From positions 1,240,001 to 1,304,000 of the forward strand of contig AGIQ01000001.1 in NCBI GenBank assembly GCA_000230935.2: 64,000 nt of DNA, given 5' to 3'. The notes beneath the pieces are model-generated. The model did no database searches and was not told where the DNA came from. It worked only from the letters and a program-made list of their open reading frames with translations. Position numbers and translations under genes: made by a program. The stretch comes from Mycolicibacterium rhodesiae JS60. Lineage in GTDB: Bacteria > Actinomycetota > Actinomycetes > Mycobacteriales > Mycobacteriaceae. Positions 17,307 to 26,126 of this stretch are shown here, in pieces. How positions within the stretch are numbered: position 1 is the stretch's first letter; every line of letters begins with the position of its first letter.

Positions 17307-17333
17307 GCCGGGACGACGCCGAAAGGAGTATCA

Positions 17334-17348
17334 GTCGCTCGGCGCTAA
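17334..17348 (+). repeat. Leader box shared with the ALDH promoter at 57825
   Basis: GTCGCTCGGYGYTAA occurs here, 28 bp after the -10, and at 57825-57839, 25 bp after the -10 of the ALDH gene. Both are followed by a GCGAA(A)GG ribosome-binding-like stretch and a GTG (17369; 57860). The two promoter-leader segments are therefore homologous over about 110 bp. Confidence 0.6.
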
Positions 17349-17492
17349 CTATGCGAAGGGGTCGCTACGTGTGCCGTCGGCTACCTGAAGTGGGAAGGCC
17401 TCACGGCCTTGTTCGAACGCGTCGCTGGTGTGGATAAGCGGTTGAAGATCCGTCCGCGCCGGTGGATGCGAAGGGGTAGAAGTATGTCCTAG
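17349..17492 (+). pseudogene. Possible gene remnant in the mce leader
   Basis: A 47-codon frame open from just after a TAA to TAG 17490, with high G/C at third positions and a protein-like middle (GYLKWEGLTALFERVAGVDK) but no ATG, GTG or TTG start of its own. I do not recognise it. An overlapping frame from ATG 17351 or GTG 17369 gives only a 22-28 residue peptide. It could be the tail of a gene lost by deletion. Confidence 0.25.
17351..17477 (+). repeat. 12-bp direct repeat ATGCGAAGGGGT
   Basis: The same 12 bases occur at 17351-17362 and 17466-17477, 115 bp apart, inside the gene-poor region. This may be a footprint of a past duplication or deletion, or chance. Confidence 0.35.
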
Positions 17493-17727
17493 ACAGGCGG
17501 GGTGCTGCCAACCGCGGCGGGTCGTGTTGGAGCAACTCGACCGACCTATCTTTCGAATTATGTAGTGCGCGTTCAGGATTGTCCGCCACACCACAACTCA
17601 GCCGATGAAACCTTCATTGGCGTGGTCAATTCGGCGCATTGGGGCTACGGGCTGTCCGCGCAGGGCTACGCAGAACATACCGAGCCATGCTGTTTCAGCA
17701 AACTCAACTTGAAACACTGAACCGGAC

Positions 17728-17943
17728 TTACAAGCGTTCGTCTTCGTGGTGGGCGCGCTTGTAGCTCGCGATTGGAACCTGTAATACGAAGCCAATTTCG
17801 CTGTACTCGAACATATTTGGTGGACCGTCTCCATATGCCAGGCGTCCGATGTGCGGATCCATACTGGTACGGAAACAAGGGGACGCGCCGAGTAATTGAC
17901 GCGATGGCAAAGAATCGATCACGGCGTCGGCAGTGAACCACAA
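17728..17943 (-). pseudogene. Possible decayed ORF on the minus strand
   Basis: 71 codons open from ATG 17943 to TAA 17728. The predicted peptide looks protein-like (GDGPPNMFEYSEIGFVLQVP) and faintly recalls acetoacetate-decarboxylase-type proteins, but far too little is present for a call. There is no clear ribosome-binding site and codon use is less GC-biased than in neighbours. Best regarded as a remnant of a lost gene. Confidence 0.2.
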
Positions 17944-18201
17944 TCTGAAGAAAGTTCTTGTGCGCCGTTATCTAATCAGTTTAGGATTGTGATCCAGGCC
18001 GCAGGGGGCCCAGCGCGTGATGCACGTCATGCAACGGGCCGCGGGTGGTGGTCGGGCCAGGCGATATCAAGTCGAAAGCAGTGCGGGAGAGGGCAATTGT
18101 GAACGCGTCCACGGTGCAGCGAAACTTGGCATTGCCAACCGGCTTTTCCTGTTGCCATGAAGCCGGAATGGTCAACGGTCGGCGCGGAAGGTCAACTCGA
18201 G

Positions 18202-19092
18202 ATGACTGAGGAAGTTCTGGAAACGGTGCCCGCCAACGATGGTTCGCCAGATCCAACTGCAGCCAACGAGTCCGTTGCGGGGGAGCGGCCTCGTCGTGCT
18301 ACGGCACGCACTGCTATGCGGTCTGGCTTGCGGCGCTTGGAGCAGAATCCCCGCCTGGTCACACTGGGCGGATTCTTCGCGATGTCGCTGGACACCTTGT
18401 TGCTCCTCGGAAAGCCGCCGTTTGCGTGGCGGGAGTTTATTCTTCAATCCTGGTTTGTCGCACGGGTATCTCTGTTGCCGACGATCATGTTGGCTATCCC
18501 GCTGACCGTCATGCTGACGTTCACCTTCAATATTCTGTTGATCGAGCTCGGCGCCGCAGACTTCTCCGGTACCGGCGCAGCATTCGGTGCCGTCACGCAG
18601 ATCGGACCGGTTGTGACGGTCTTGGTGGTGGCCGGCGCCGGGGCCACGGCAATGTGTGCTGATCTGGGTGCACGAAAGATCCGAGACGAGCTCGATGCCC
18701 TGCGCGTGATGGGTATCAATCCGCTTCAAAGTCTGGCATTGCCACGAGTCATGGCCGCCACCCTTGTCGCTACTTTGCTCGCATCTGTTGTCATGGTTAC
18801 CGGCATCATCGGAAGCTTTTGTTTCGCGGTGTATGTGCAGCACGTGACCCCGGGTGCGTTCATCGGCGGGATGACGCTGCTGACCGATGGCCTCAATGTT
18901 GTTGTGTCGCTGGTCAAGGCGGCTTTGTTCGGGATGTCCGCCGGTCTGATCGCGTGTTATCAGGGATTCTCGGCTGGTGGCGGACCGGCGGGCGTGGGAA
19001 ACGCCGTCAATGAGACGGTCGTGTACACCTTCATGGTTCTGTTCGCCATCAACATCATCGCGACCGCAGTGGGCGTGCAGGTGACGAAATGA
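18202..19092 (+). CDS. yrbEA: YrbE-A: MlaE-type permease of the Mce transporter
   Basis: 296 residues from ATG 18202 (GGAAGG upstream); an ATG at 18157 is in frame without a ribosome-binding site. A hydrophilic N-terminus of about 60 residues is followed by the MlaE permease domain with five to six TM helices and the family signature GAGATAMCADLGARKIRDELDALRVMGINP near residue 155. YrbEA and YrbEB form the inner-membrane channel that, with an MceG-type ATPase encoded elsewhere, powers lipid import. The next gene starts with an ATGA overlap. Confidence 0.93.
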   Translation: MTEEVLETVPANDGSPDPTAANESVAGERPRRATARTAMRSGLRRLEQNPRLVTLGGFFAMSLDTLLLLGKPPFAWREFILQSWFVARVSLLPTIMLAIPLTVMLTFTFNILLIELGAADFSGTGAAFGAVTQIGPVVTVLVVAGAGATAMCADLGARKIRDELDALRVMGINPLQSLALPRVMAATLVATLLASVVMVTGIIGSFCFAVYVQHVTPGAFIGGMTLLTDGLNVVVSLVKAALFGMSAGLIACYQGFSAGGGPAGVGNAVNETVVYTFMVLFAINIIATAVGVQVTK

Positions 19093-19937
19093 CGGTCGCC
19101 AAGCCCACCCTGCCGCGCCTGCGGAATACCACGACGCGATGGGTTGAAGGGCTCACGCGGATCGGCACACAAGCCGAGTTCTACGGTAGGGCGCTGCGTG
19201 AGGTCCCTCAAACGTTTATCAGCTACCGCGCTGAGATGCTGCGGGTCATCGCGGCGATGAGCATGGGAACCGGTGCCTTGGCCGTGATCGGTGGCACCGT
19301 TGTCATCGTCGGCTTCCTCACGCTGTCAACGGGCGCCCTCATCGCCGTGCAGGGTTACAACCAGTTCGCCGATGTCGGTGTCGAGGCGCTCACGGGGTTT
19401 GCTTCGGCCTTCTTCAATGTGCGCTTGATCGCTCCCTTGACGGCCGGAGTGGGTTTGGCCGCGACGATCGGCGCCGGCGCCACGGCGCAGATAGGCGCGA
19501 TGCGCATCAACGAGGAGATCGACGCGCTTGAGGTCATGGGCATCCGATCGATCTGCTATCTGGCATCCACGCGCGTCGCGGCCGGGGTGATCGTGGTCAT
19601 CCCGTTGTACTGTGTCGCGGTACTGATGTCCTTCCTTGCAGCGCGTTTCGGAACCACGTACATCTACGGCCAGTCCACGGGCGTCTACGACCACTACTTC
19701 AACACGTTCCTGAACCCAACCGACTTGATCTGGTCGTTCCTTCAGGCCGTCTCGATGGCGGTGGTGGTGATGCTGGTGCACACCTACTACGGGTACACGG
19801 CCACCGGCGGGCCGGCCGGTGTCGGCGAGGCCGTCGGCCGAGCTGTCCGAACGTCGCTGATCGCCGTCGTCCTGGTCGTCTTGTTCTTGTCGCTGGCCAT
19901 TTATGGCCAGCAAGGCAACTTCCACCTCTCGGGATAG
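19089..19937 (+). CDS. yrbEB: YrbE-B: MlaE-type permease of the Mce transporter
   Basis: 282 residues, second permease subunit. MlaE signature GAGATAQIGAMRINEEIDALEVMGIRS near residue 133, several TM helices, and the C-terminal GGPAGVGEAVGRAVRTS motif also seen in YrbEA. ATGA overlap with yrbEA ensures co-translation. No MceG ATPase lies in the window, as is usual, since mceG is normally unlinked to mce operons. Confidence 0.94.
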   Translation: MTVAKPTLPRLRNTTTRWVEGLTRIGTQAEFYGRALREVPQTFISYRAEMLRVIAAMSMGTGALAVIGGTVVIVGFLTLSTGALIAVQGYNQFADVGVEALTGFASAFFNVRLIAPLTAGVGLAATIGAGATAQIGAMRINEEIDALEVMGIRSICYLASTRVAAGVIVVIPLYCVAVLMSFLAARFGTTYIYGQSTGVYDHYFNTFLNPTDLIWSFLQAVSMAVVVMLVHTYYGYTATGGPAGVGEAVGRAVRTSLIAVVLVVLFLSLAIYGQQGNFHLSG

Positions 19938-19941
19938 GCAC

Positions 19942-21324
19942 ATGGAAGCCAATACGAGCGGGCGCCGTATCCATCCCATTTGGTGGGCGCTGGTCATGTT
20001 CGCAGTCATCGCAGCGCTGGTCGTCGCGACCTCCATGCTATTCGCGGGCACCCTGCGGACTTTCGTTCCGATAACGCTGATGTCGGACCGGGCGGGCCTG
20101 GTGATGGAGTCGGGCGCCAACGTCAAGATGCGCGGTGTGCTCGTCGGGCGCGTCGCGGGTATCGAAGGGGGTAAGACCCCGGTCGCTTTGAAGATCGAGC
20201 TTCTGCCGGACGCAGTCCAGCACATACCGGCCAATGTGTCAGCCCAGATCCGCGCCACCACCGCATTCGGTGCGAAGTACGTCGATTTGATCCCGCCCGA
20301 ACATCCGGACCCGAAGCCGATTGCGGCAGGGGCAATTTTGCAGTCCCGCAATGTCAGCACCGAGGTCAACACCGTCTTCCAGAACGTCGTCTCGGTGTTG
20401 AAGAAGATCGATCCTGCCAAGCTGAACGGGATCCTCGAGGCGATTGCCACGGGCGTGCGGGGACAGGGCCAACGCATCGGAGAAGCCACCACGGACGCGA
20501 ATCAGGTGCTCGCGGCGTTGAACGCGCGCAGCGACACCATTCGCGCGGATTGGCAGTCGGCTAAGGGCTTTTCGGATGCCTACGCTGCCGCGGCCCCCGA
20601 TATCATCCGAATTTTCGATACCGGCGCCACGGTCGCGACGACGTTCGCCGAACATGCCGATGATCTGGACAGGTTGTTGATCAACGTCGTCGGAATGTCG
20701 AACGCCGGCAGCGAGGTGTTCGGAGGTGTGCGAGATTCGCTGCCGCAGGCCATAACTGATCTTGAGCCGACGACGAACCTGTTGTTGAAGTACAGCCCCG
20801 AGTACACCTGTCTTCTGGTCGGGACGACGAATTGGCTCAACGAGTCGGGCTACGCGCAGATGGGTGGCAATGGCCGCACTCTGTTGGCCGACGCGGGGCT
20901 GCTTTTCGGTGACGATATGTACAAGTATCCCGAGAACCTGCCGATTGTGGCGGCCAAAGGTGGACCCGGCGGTAAGCCGGGCTGCGGCTCGCTGCCTGAT
21001 GCGTCGAAGAACTTCCCGGTGCGCCAGCTCATTACCAATACCGGTTGGGGCACTGGACTCGACGTGCGGCCCAACCCGGGTATCGGGTCCCCATGGTGGC
21101 TGAGTCTGTTCGGAGTCACCAGGGCCGTACCGCAACCACCGAACTTCCGCGGCGACAACGTGCCCGCCATCGGGCCGGTTCCCTACCCTGGTGCGCCGCC
21201 CTACGGTGCGCCGCTCTACGGCCCCGGTGGCGTGCCCCTGTGGCCCGGCGTACCACCGGCTGACGCCCCGCCCCCCGGCCCGCCGGCACCAGCACCCGGT
21301 GCAGCAGACCCGAGTCAGCCGTAG
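19942..21324 (+). CDS. mceA: MceA substrate-binding subunit
   Basis: 460 residues from ATG 19942, 4 bp after the yrbEB stop. One N-terminal membrane anchor (residues 13-35), then the MCE/MlaD beta-barrel domain (about 38-120: RAGLVMESGANVKMRGVLVGRVAGIE), a long helical needle region, and a Pro/Gly-rich tail of about 70 residues. MceA-F form a hetero-hexameric tunnel across the periplasm for lipid transfer to YrbEAB. The substrate cannot be read from sequence; surrounding catabolic genes suggest the island's own compound. Confidence 0.92.
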   Translation: MEANTSGRRIHPIWWALVMFAVIAALVVATSMLFAGTLRTFVPITLMSDRAGLVMESGANVKMRGVLVGRVAGIEGGKTPVALKIELLPDAVQHIPANVSAQIRATTAFGAKYVDLIPPEHPDPKPIAAGAILQSRNVSTEVNTVFQNVVSVLKKIDPAKLNGILEAIATGVRGQGQRIGEATTDANQVLAALNARSDTIRADWQSAKGFSDAYAAAAPDIIRIFDTGATVATTFAEHADDLDRLLINVVGMSNAGSEVFGGVRDSLPQAITDLEPTTNLLLKYSPEYTCLLVGTTNWLNESGYAQMGGNGRTLLADAGLLFGDDMYKYPENLPIVAAKGGPGGKPGCGSLPDASKNFPVRQLITNTGWGTGLDVRPNPGIGSPWWLSLFGVTRAVPQPPNFRGDNVPAIGPVPYPGAPPYGAPLYGPGGVPLWPGVPPADAPPPGPPAPAPGAADPSQP

Positions 21325-21352
21325 TGAACAGCAGCACGACGAGGACAGAACT

Positions 21353-22381
21353 GTGAAAGACAACCTCGGCCAGGCGGCAGTACGTCTGGGCCTATTTGTG
21401 ACCGGGTGTTCGGTGGCGATCTTCGCCATCTTCATGGTGTTCGCGAACCTGCGTTTCGATCCCCAAGAGCCCTACCGGGCCGAGTTCACCAACGTCACCG
21501 GCTTGAAGTCGGGCAGCGTGGTACGCATTGCGGGAGTCGAGGTGGGAAAGGTCAAAGCGATCTCCATCGACCGCAATGCGGTCGCGGTGGTCGAGTTCAC
21601 CGCCGATGACACCGTGGTGCTGGATGACAACACCAGGGCACTGGTGCGCTACGAGAACCTGATTGGCGACCGATACCTGGAACTTCGCGAAGGCACCGGC
21701 AAAGCCAGTCGGCTCAAGCCCGGCCAGACCATCGGGCTGGACCATACCGAACCCGCGCTGGATTTGGATGCCCTCATCGGCGGTTTCCGGCCGTTGTTCC
21801 GCGCGTTGGATCCGGGAAAGGTCAACGCCCTGTCGCAGCAGTTGGTCAATGCGTTTCAGGGGCAGGGCGCGACGATCAGCTCATTTCTGACCCAGGCCGC
21901 GGCCTTCACCAGCACTCTGGCCGACCGCGATCAGTTGATCGGTGAGGTGATCGTCAATCTCAACACGGTTCTGGATTCCCTTGGCAGCCAAAGCAAGCAA
22001 CTCGACGAGACCATCACCACATTCGCTGAGTTGGTGAAAGGGCTCGAGGCTCGCCACGACGAATTCGTCAACGGCCTCTCGGCCACCAGCCAGGCCACGG
22101 CAATTCTGGCCGGGGCGGTTCAGGACATCCGGGAGCCGCTGCCTGACGTGATCCATCAAATCGACCGCGCGGCAGGCAATATCGTTGCCGATCACGCGTA
22201 CTTCGACAACCTGCTCGACACGCTTCCGGATGCATACCAAAAGCTGGCCCGGTTTGGGATGTACGGCGACTATTTCAGCTTCTATCTCTGCGATGCGGTA
22301 CTCAAACTGAACGGCAAAGGTGGACAACCGGTGTACGTCAAGGTCGCTGCCCAAACCACGGGACGGTGTGCCCCCAAATGA
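21353..22381 (+). CDS. mceB: MceB substrate-binding subunit
   Basis: 342 residues from GTG 21353, with GAGGACAG 8-12 bases upstream. Membrane anchor at residues 11-31, MCE domain with VTGLKSGSVVRIAGVEVGKV near 45, then the helical Mce C-terminal domain (LIGDRYLELREG; repeated heptads) and no long proline tail, which is usual for MceB. Its final codons overlap the mceC start (ATGA). Confidence 0.92.
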   Translation: MKDNLGQAAVRLGLFVTGCSVAIFAIFMVFANLRFDPQEPYRAEFTNVTGLKSGSVVRIAGVEVGKVKAISIDRNAVAVVEFTADDTVVLDDNTRALVRYENLIGDRYLELREGTGKASRLKPGQTIGLDHTEPALDLDALIGGFRPLFRALDPGKVNALSQQLVNAFQGQGATISSFLTQAAAFTSTLADRDQLIGEVIVNLNTVLDSLGSQSKQLDETITTFAELVKGLEARHDEFVNGLSATSQATAILAGAVQDIREPLPDVIHQIDRAAGNIVADHAYFDNLLDTLPDAYQKLARFGMYGDYFSFYLCDAVLKLNGKGGQPVYVKVAAQTTGRCAPK

Positions 22382-23685
22382 GATCCATCAAGTCGTTCTC
22401 AGAACGTAGCCCCATCCTTGTCGGCGGGGTCTGCCTCGGTCTGCTGATGGTTGTTGTCGTCGGCGCACTTCAGTACCAGAGTCTGCCGTTCTTCAGTGGG
22501 GCCCGTAATTTCAGCGCGGAATTCGTTGAGGCCAGTGACCTTCGCAGTGGCGCCGACGTGCAGGTGGCCGGTCTGCGGGCCGGGCAGGTGGAAGACGTCT
22601 CGTTGCGTGGCTCGACGGTCGTGGTCAAGTTTTCCGTCGATGACAACATCTACCTCGGTGACCGAACCGAGGCGGCGATCAAAACGAAGACCTTGCTGGG
22701 CTCGAAGTTCCTCGAGTTGATACCGCGCGGTGACGGGCAGCTAACCGGTTCGATACCCCTGGACCGGACTACGCCGGCCTACCAACTCCCCGATGCACTG
22801 GGTGATTTGGCAGAGACCATCAACGGACTCAACACCGATGATCTGAACAAGTCGATGGTGACGCTGGCGGAAACCTTCAAAAATACCGCCCCTGACATTC
22901 GCGCAGCGGTGGACGGTGTTGGCCGATTCACCCAGACCCTCAATGCCCGCGACGCTGAACTGCGCACTCTATTGGCCAACGCCAACAAGGTGACCACAGT
23001 TCTGGCCGACCGCACCGATGACATCGTCGGTTTGGTGCGCAACACCAACGAGTTGCTGGTCCAGATGCGGGCCCAAAGCGCGGCCTTGGACAGCCTGGCG
23101 GCCAACGTGGGTGCGCTGAGTCATCAGGTGTCCGGGCTGCTCGGGGAGAACCGCGCCACACTCAAGGCGGCGCTCGACAAACTCAACGGCGTGCTCGCGA
23201 TCCTCGACAACCGCAAGGAAAAGATCCAGAAGTCGATCAAGATGCTCAACGCATACGCGATGTCGCTGGGTGAGTCCGTCGCATCCGGCCCGTTCTTCAA
23301 GGCGTATGTGGTGAATCTGCTTCCGGGGCAGTTTGTTCAGCCGTTCATCGACGCCGCGTTCTCCGACCTCGGGCTCGATCCGTCGGTGCTGGCGCCGTCT
23401 GAGCTCACCGACCCGCAGACCGGCCAGCCCGCAACACCTGCCTTGCCGTCCCCGTACCCGCGCACCGGACAGGGCGGCGAGCCGCATCTGAATCTGCCCG
23501 ACGCCATCACCGGCAAACCCGGCGATCCGCGATATCCCTACCGTGAGCCGCTCCCGGCCCCGCCGCCGGGTGGCCCACCGCCAGGACCGCCGGCGACGAC
23601 ACCGCCGGGGGCGTCCGGGCCGGCACCGGGACCGAGCCCGGTGTATGACTCACAGTCGCAGCCATCTACGGACGGAGGTCGGTGA
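22378..23685 (+). CDS. mceC: MceC substrate-binding subunit
   Basis: 435 residues from ATG 22378 (ATGA overlap with mceB). N-terminal anchor at residues 14-35, MCE domain with DLRSGADVQVAGLRAGQVEDV near 53, a long helical region, and a Pro/Gly-rich tail of about 85 residues rich in PP motifs. Long proline-rich tails are common on mycobacterial MceA, C and D and may reach the outer envelope. Its stop overlaps the mceD GTG. Confidence 0.92.
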   Translation: MRSIKSFSERSPILVGGVCLGLLMVVVVGALQYQSLPFFSGARNFSAEFVEASDLRSGADVQVAGLRAGQVEDVSLRGSTVVVKFSVDDNIYLGDRTEAAIKTKTLLGSKFLELIPRGDGQLTGSIPLDRTTPAYQLPDALGDLAETINGLNTDDLNKSMVTLAETFKNTAPDIRAAVDGVGRFTQTLNARDAELRTLLANANKVTTVLADRTDDIVGLVRNTNELLVQMRAQSAALDSLAANVGALSHQVSGLLGENRATLKAALDKLNGVLAILDNRKEKIQKSIKMLNAYAMSLGESVASGPFFKAYVVNLLPGQFVQPFIDAAFSDLGLDPSVLAPSELTDPQTGQPATPALPSPYPRTGQGGEPHLNLPDAITGKPGDPRYPYREPLPAPPPGGPPPGPPATTPPGASGPAPGPSPVYDSQSQPSTDGGR

Positions 23686-24992
23686 TGAGGTTGCGCCGAA
23701 GGTGGCTCGCAGTGGCGCTCGTCGTGGCGGTCGTCGCCGGAGCGGTTGTCGCGGTCTCGCTGTTCAAGTCACGCGACCGAGTGCATTTCACGGCGTATTT
23801 CGAGAACAGCAACGGCATGTTCCCCGGTGACGAGGTGCTGATCGTCGGGGTGCCCGTCGGCAAGATCGACACCATCACCCCGGAACCGAAGCGGGTGAAG
23901 GTCACCTTTTGGGTCGATCGGCAGTACAAAGTGCCCAGTGAGGTGAAGGCGGTGGTGATGTCGCCGCAGCTCATCACCGCGCGCGCCATCCAACTCACGC
24001 CCGTGTACACCGGCGGGCCGGTGCTGGCGGCCAATTCGGTCATCCCGCAGAGCAGAACCCTGGTTCCGGTCGAATGGGACGACGTGCGCCAGCAGTTGGA
24101 GAAACTGAGCGACAGCCTGCAACCGACGGGACCCAACGGCGTCAGTCCCCTTGCATCGCTGATCAATACGAGTGCCGACAACCTACGCGGCCAGGGTGCC
24201 AGTATCCGTGACACCATCATCAACCTGTCAAAAACCTTCTCGGCACTCGGCGACCACAGCGATGACCTCTTCTCCACCCTGCGCAACCTCTCGATTCTGG
24301 TGTCTGCCCTGCATGACAGCGCTGACCTGTTGCGCGCTCTCAACGGCAATCTCGCGGCGGTCAGTGCGTTGTTCGGCAACCAAAGCGACGAGGTCGGACA
24401 GATGTTCGCCAATGTCGACGCCGGCTTGAAGGAAGTACGGTCGTTCATCACCGAGAACAAAGAGTCGATCGGGACGACCTTCGACAAGGCGACCAGCATC
24501 TCGCAGGCAGTGATCGCCAGCCTCGATGACGTCAAGCAAACCCTGCACGTCGGGCCAACAGCCTTTCAGAACTTCATCAACATCTATCAACCCGCCCAAG
24601 CTGGGCTCACCGGCGCCCTGGCGTTCAACAACTTCGCCAACCCGGTGCAGTTCCTCTGCGGTGCCATCCAGGCGGCCTCGCGCCTCAACGCCGAACAATC
24701 AGCGAAGCTGTGCGTGCAGTACCTCGCGCCGATCATGAAGAACCGCCAATACAACACCTTGCCGTTCGGAATGAACCCCATCGTCGGTGTACAAGCACGG
24801 CCCAATGAGGTGACCTACAGCGAGGACTGGCTGCGACCCGACTTCGTCCCGCCGGCACCGGCACCGGTCCAGTCGCCGGATACCGCACCACCACCACCAC
24901 CGCTGCCTGCCGAAGCGCCCGGACCGGCGGCGTCGGCCACCGACCCCGGCCAGGGGCTTTCCGGGCTGATGATTCCGCAGGGGGGATCATGA
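23682..24992 (+). CDS. mceD: MceD substrate-binding subunit
   Basis: 436 residues from GTG 23682; the next codon is ATG 23685. An arginine-rich start and membrane anchor (residues 8-27) are followed by an MCE domain with NGMFPGDEVLIVGVPVGKIDTI near 43. MceD-typical features follow, including RGQGASIRDTIINLSKTFSALGDHSDDLF and LPFGMNPIVGVQARPNEV. A proline-rich tail of about 55 residues ends the protein. Coupled to mceE by ATGA. Confidence 0.92.
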   Translation: MMRLRRRWLAVALVVAVVAGAVVAVSLFKSRDRVHFTAYFENSNGMFPGDEVLIVGVPVGKIDTITPEPKRVKVTFWVDRQYKVPSEVKAVVMSPQLITARAIQLTPVYTGGPVLAANSVIPQSRTLVPVEWDDVRQQLEKLSDSLQPTGPNGVSPLASLINTSADNLRGQGASIRDTIINLSKTFSALGDHSDDLFSTLRNLSILVSALHDSADLLRALNGNLAAVSALFGNQSDEVGQMFANVDAGLKEVRSFITENKESIGTTFDKATSISQAVIASLDDVKQTLHVGPTAFQNFINIYQPAQAGLTGALAFNNFANPVQFLCGAIQAASRLNAEQSAKLCVQYLAPIMKNRQYNTLPFGMNPIVGVQARPNEVTYSEDWLRPDFVPPAPAPVQSPDTAPPPPPLPAEAPGPAASATDPGQGLSGLMIPQGGS

Positions 24993-26125
24993 CCACCCTA
25001 TTCAGGCGTGCTGCGGCACTGAGTTCTGTTGTCGCGGTGACGGTCATGCTGGCCGGCTGTGAGTGGCGCGGCGCCAACTCGCTTCCGGTGCCCGGCACCG
25101 AAGGCAAGGGGTCCGGTGCGTTCGAGGTGCAGGCGCAGCTGCCCGATGTTCTCAATATCGAACAGAATTCCCGGGTCCGGGTCGGCGACGTCACCGTGGG
25201 ATCGGTGCGAAAAATCGAACGGCAGGGCTGGCACGCGCTGGTGACGATGCGCCTCAACGGCAACGTCGAGCTGCCGGAGAACGCCACCGCCACAGTCGGG
25301 CAGACAAGCCTGCTGGGCACCTTGCACATCGAACTCGCGGCACCCAAAGACGCCAAACCCGTTGGCCGGCTGCACCAGGGTTCACTCATTCCCCTCGAGC
25401 ACGCGGGCGCGTATCCGACGACCGAGCAGACGCTGGCCTCGGTGTCGGCGTTGCTCAATGGCGGCGGACTTGGCCAGATCCAGGACATCACCGACGCTTT
25501 CAGCACCGCGTTCGCCGGGCGGGATCATGACCTGCGCGGGTTGATCGATCAGGTGAACACCTTCACCACCCACCTCAATAACCAGCGGGACGACATCATC
25601 CGGGCCAATGAAAGTTTCAACCGGCTCGTGGGTCAGTTCGCGGCCCAGAAACCCGTGCTGGACAAGGCCTTAGAGACCTTCCCGCAGGGAATCAACGCGC
25701 TCAACCGGAACAAGGACCAGCTCGCCGAGGCCACCATGACGATCGGGCGGTTCCTGGCCATTCTGGCCGATATGGCCAATCGCAGTAGTGACGCCTTCGT
25801 CCGGGAACTGAAGCAACTCGCTCCCACGGTCGAAGCACTTGCCAATGCCGGACCCAGCCTGACCCGCTCCCTGAGTGGCCTGCTCACCTACCCGTGGCCC
25901 AAGGAGACCATCGCGAACTGGGTACGAGGCGACTACGCGAACCTGACGGCCATCATCGATCTGACGCTGAGCCGGATCGACTCGTCGATGTTCACCGGAA
26001 CTCGTTGGGAAGGCGACTTGACCGAGCTCGAAATGCAGTGGGGCCGCACTATCGGTGTGATGCCGAGCCCCTATACCGCGGGTAACCCATTGATCGCTCC
26101 CTACCACCTCGACCAGGGGCCGTGA
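24989..26125 (+). CDS. mceE: MceE lipoprotein (LprK-like)
   Basis: 378 residues. Lipoprotein signal peptide with lipobox LAGC and the modified Cys at residue 24, as in all MceE proteins. The MCE domain starts at about residue 45 (LPDVLNIEQNSRVRVGDVTVG). The rest is helical with no proline tail. The lipid anchor fixes this subunit to the membrane while the others use TM helices. ATGA overlap with mceD and 1 bp to mceF. Confidence 0.93.
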   Translation: MTTLFRRAAALSSVVAVTVMLAGCEWRGANSLPVPGTEGKGSGAFEVQAQLPDVLNIEQNSRVRVGDVTVGSVRKIERQGWHALVTMRLNGNVELPENATATVGQTSLLGTLHIELAAPKDAKPVGRLHQGSLIPLEHAGAYPTTEQTLASVSALLNGGGLGQIQDITDAFSTAFAGRDHDLRGLIDQVNTFTTHLNNQRDDIIRANESFNRLVGQFAAQKPVLDKALETFPQGINALNRNKDQLAEATMTIGRFLAILADMANRSSDAFVRELKQLAPTVEALANAGPSLTRSLSGLLTYPWPKETIANWVRGDYANLTAIIDLTLSRIDSSMFTGTRWEGDLTELEMQWGRTIGVMPSPYTAGNPLIAPYHLDQGP

Positions 26126-26126
26126 C

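Larger units (their letters stand above)
17212..18201. other. Long leader/scar region before the mce operon
   Basis: About 990 bp with no supported complete gene and noticeably lower GC from 17500 to 17960. It holds an operator-promoter (17261-17306), a conserved leader box (17334-17348), a 12-bp direct repeat and two open stretches that look like decayed coding sequence. If the promoter drives the mce genes, the transcript has a leader of almost 900 nt. Confidence 0.55.
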
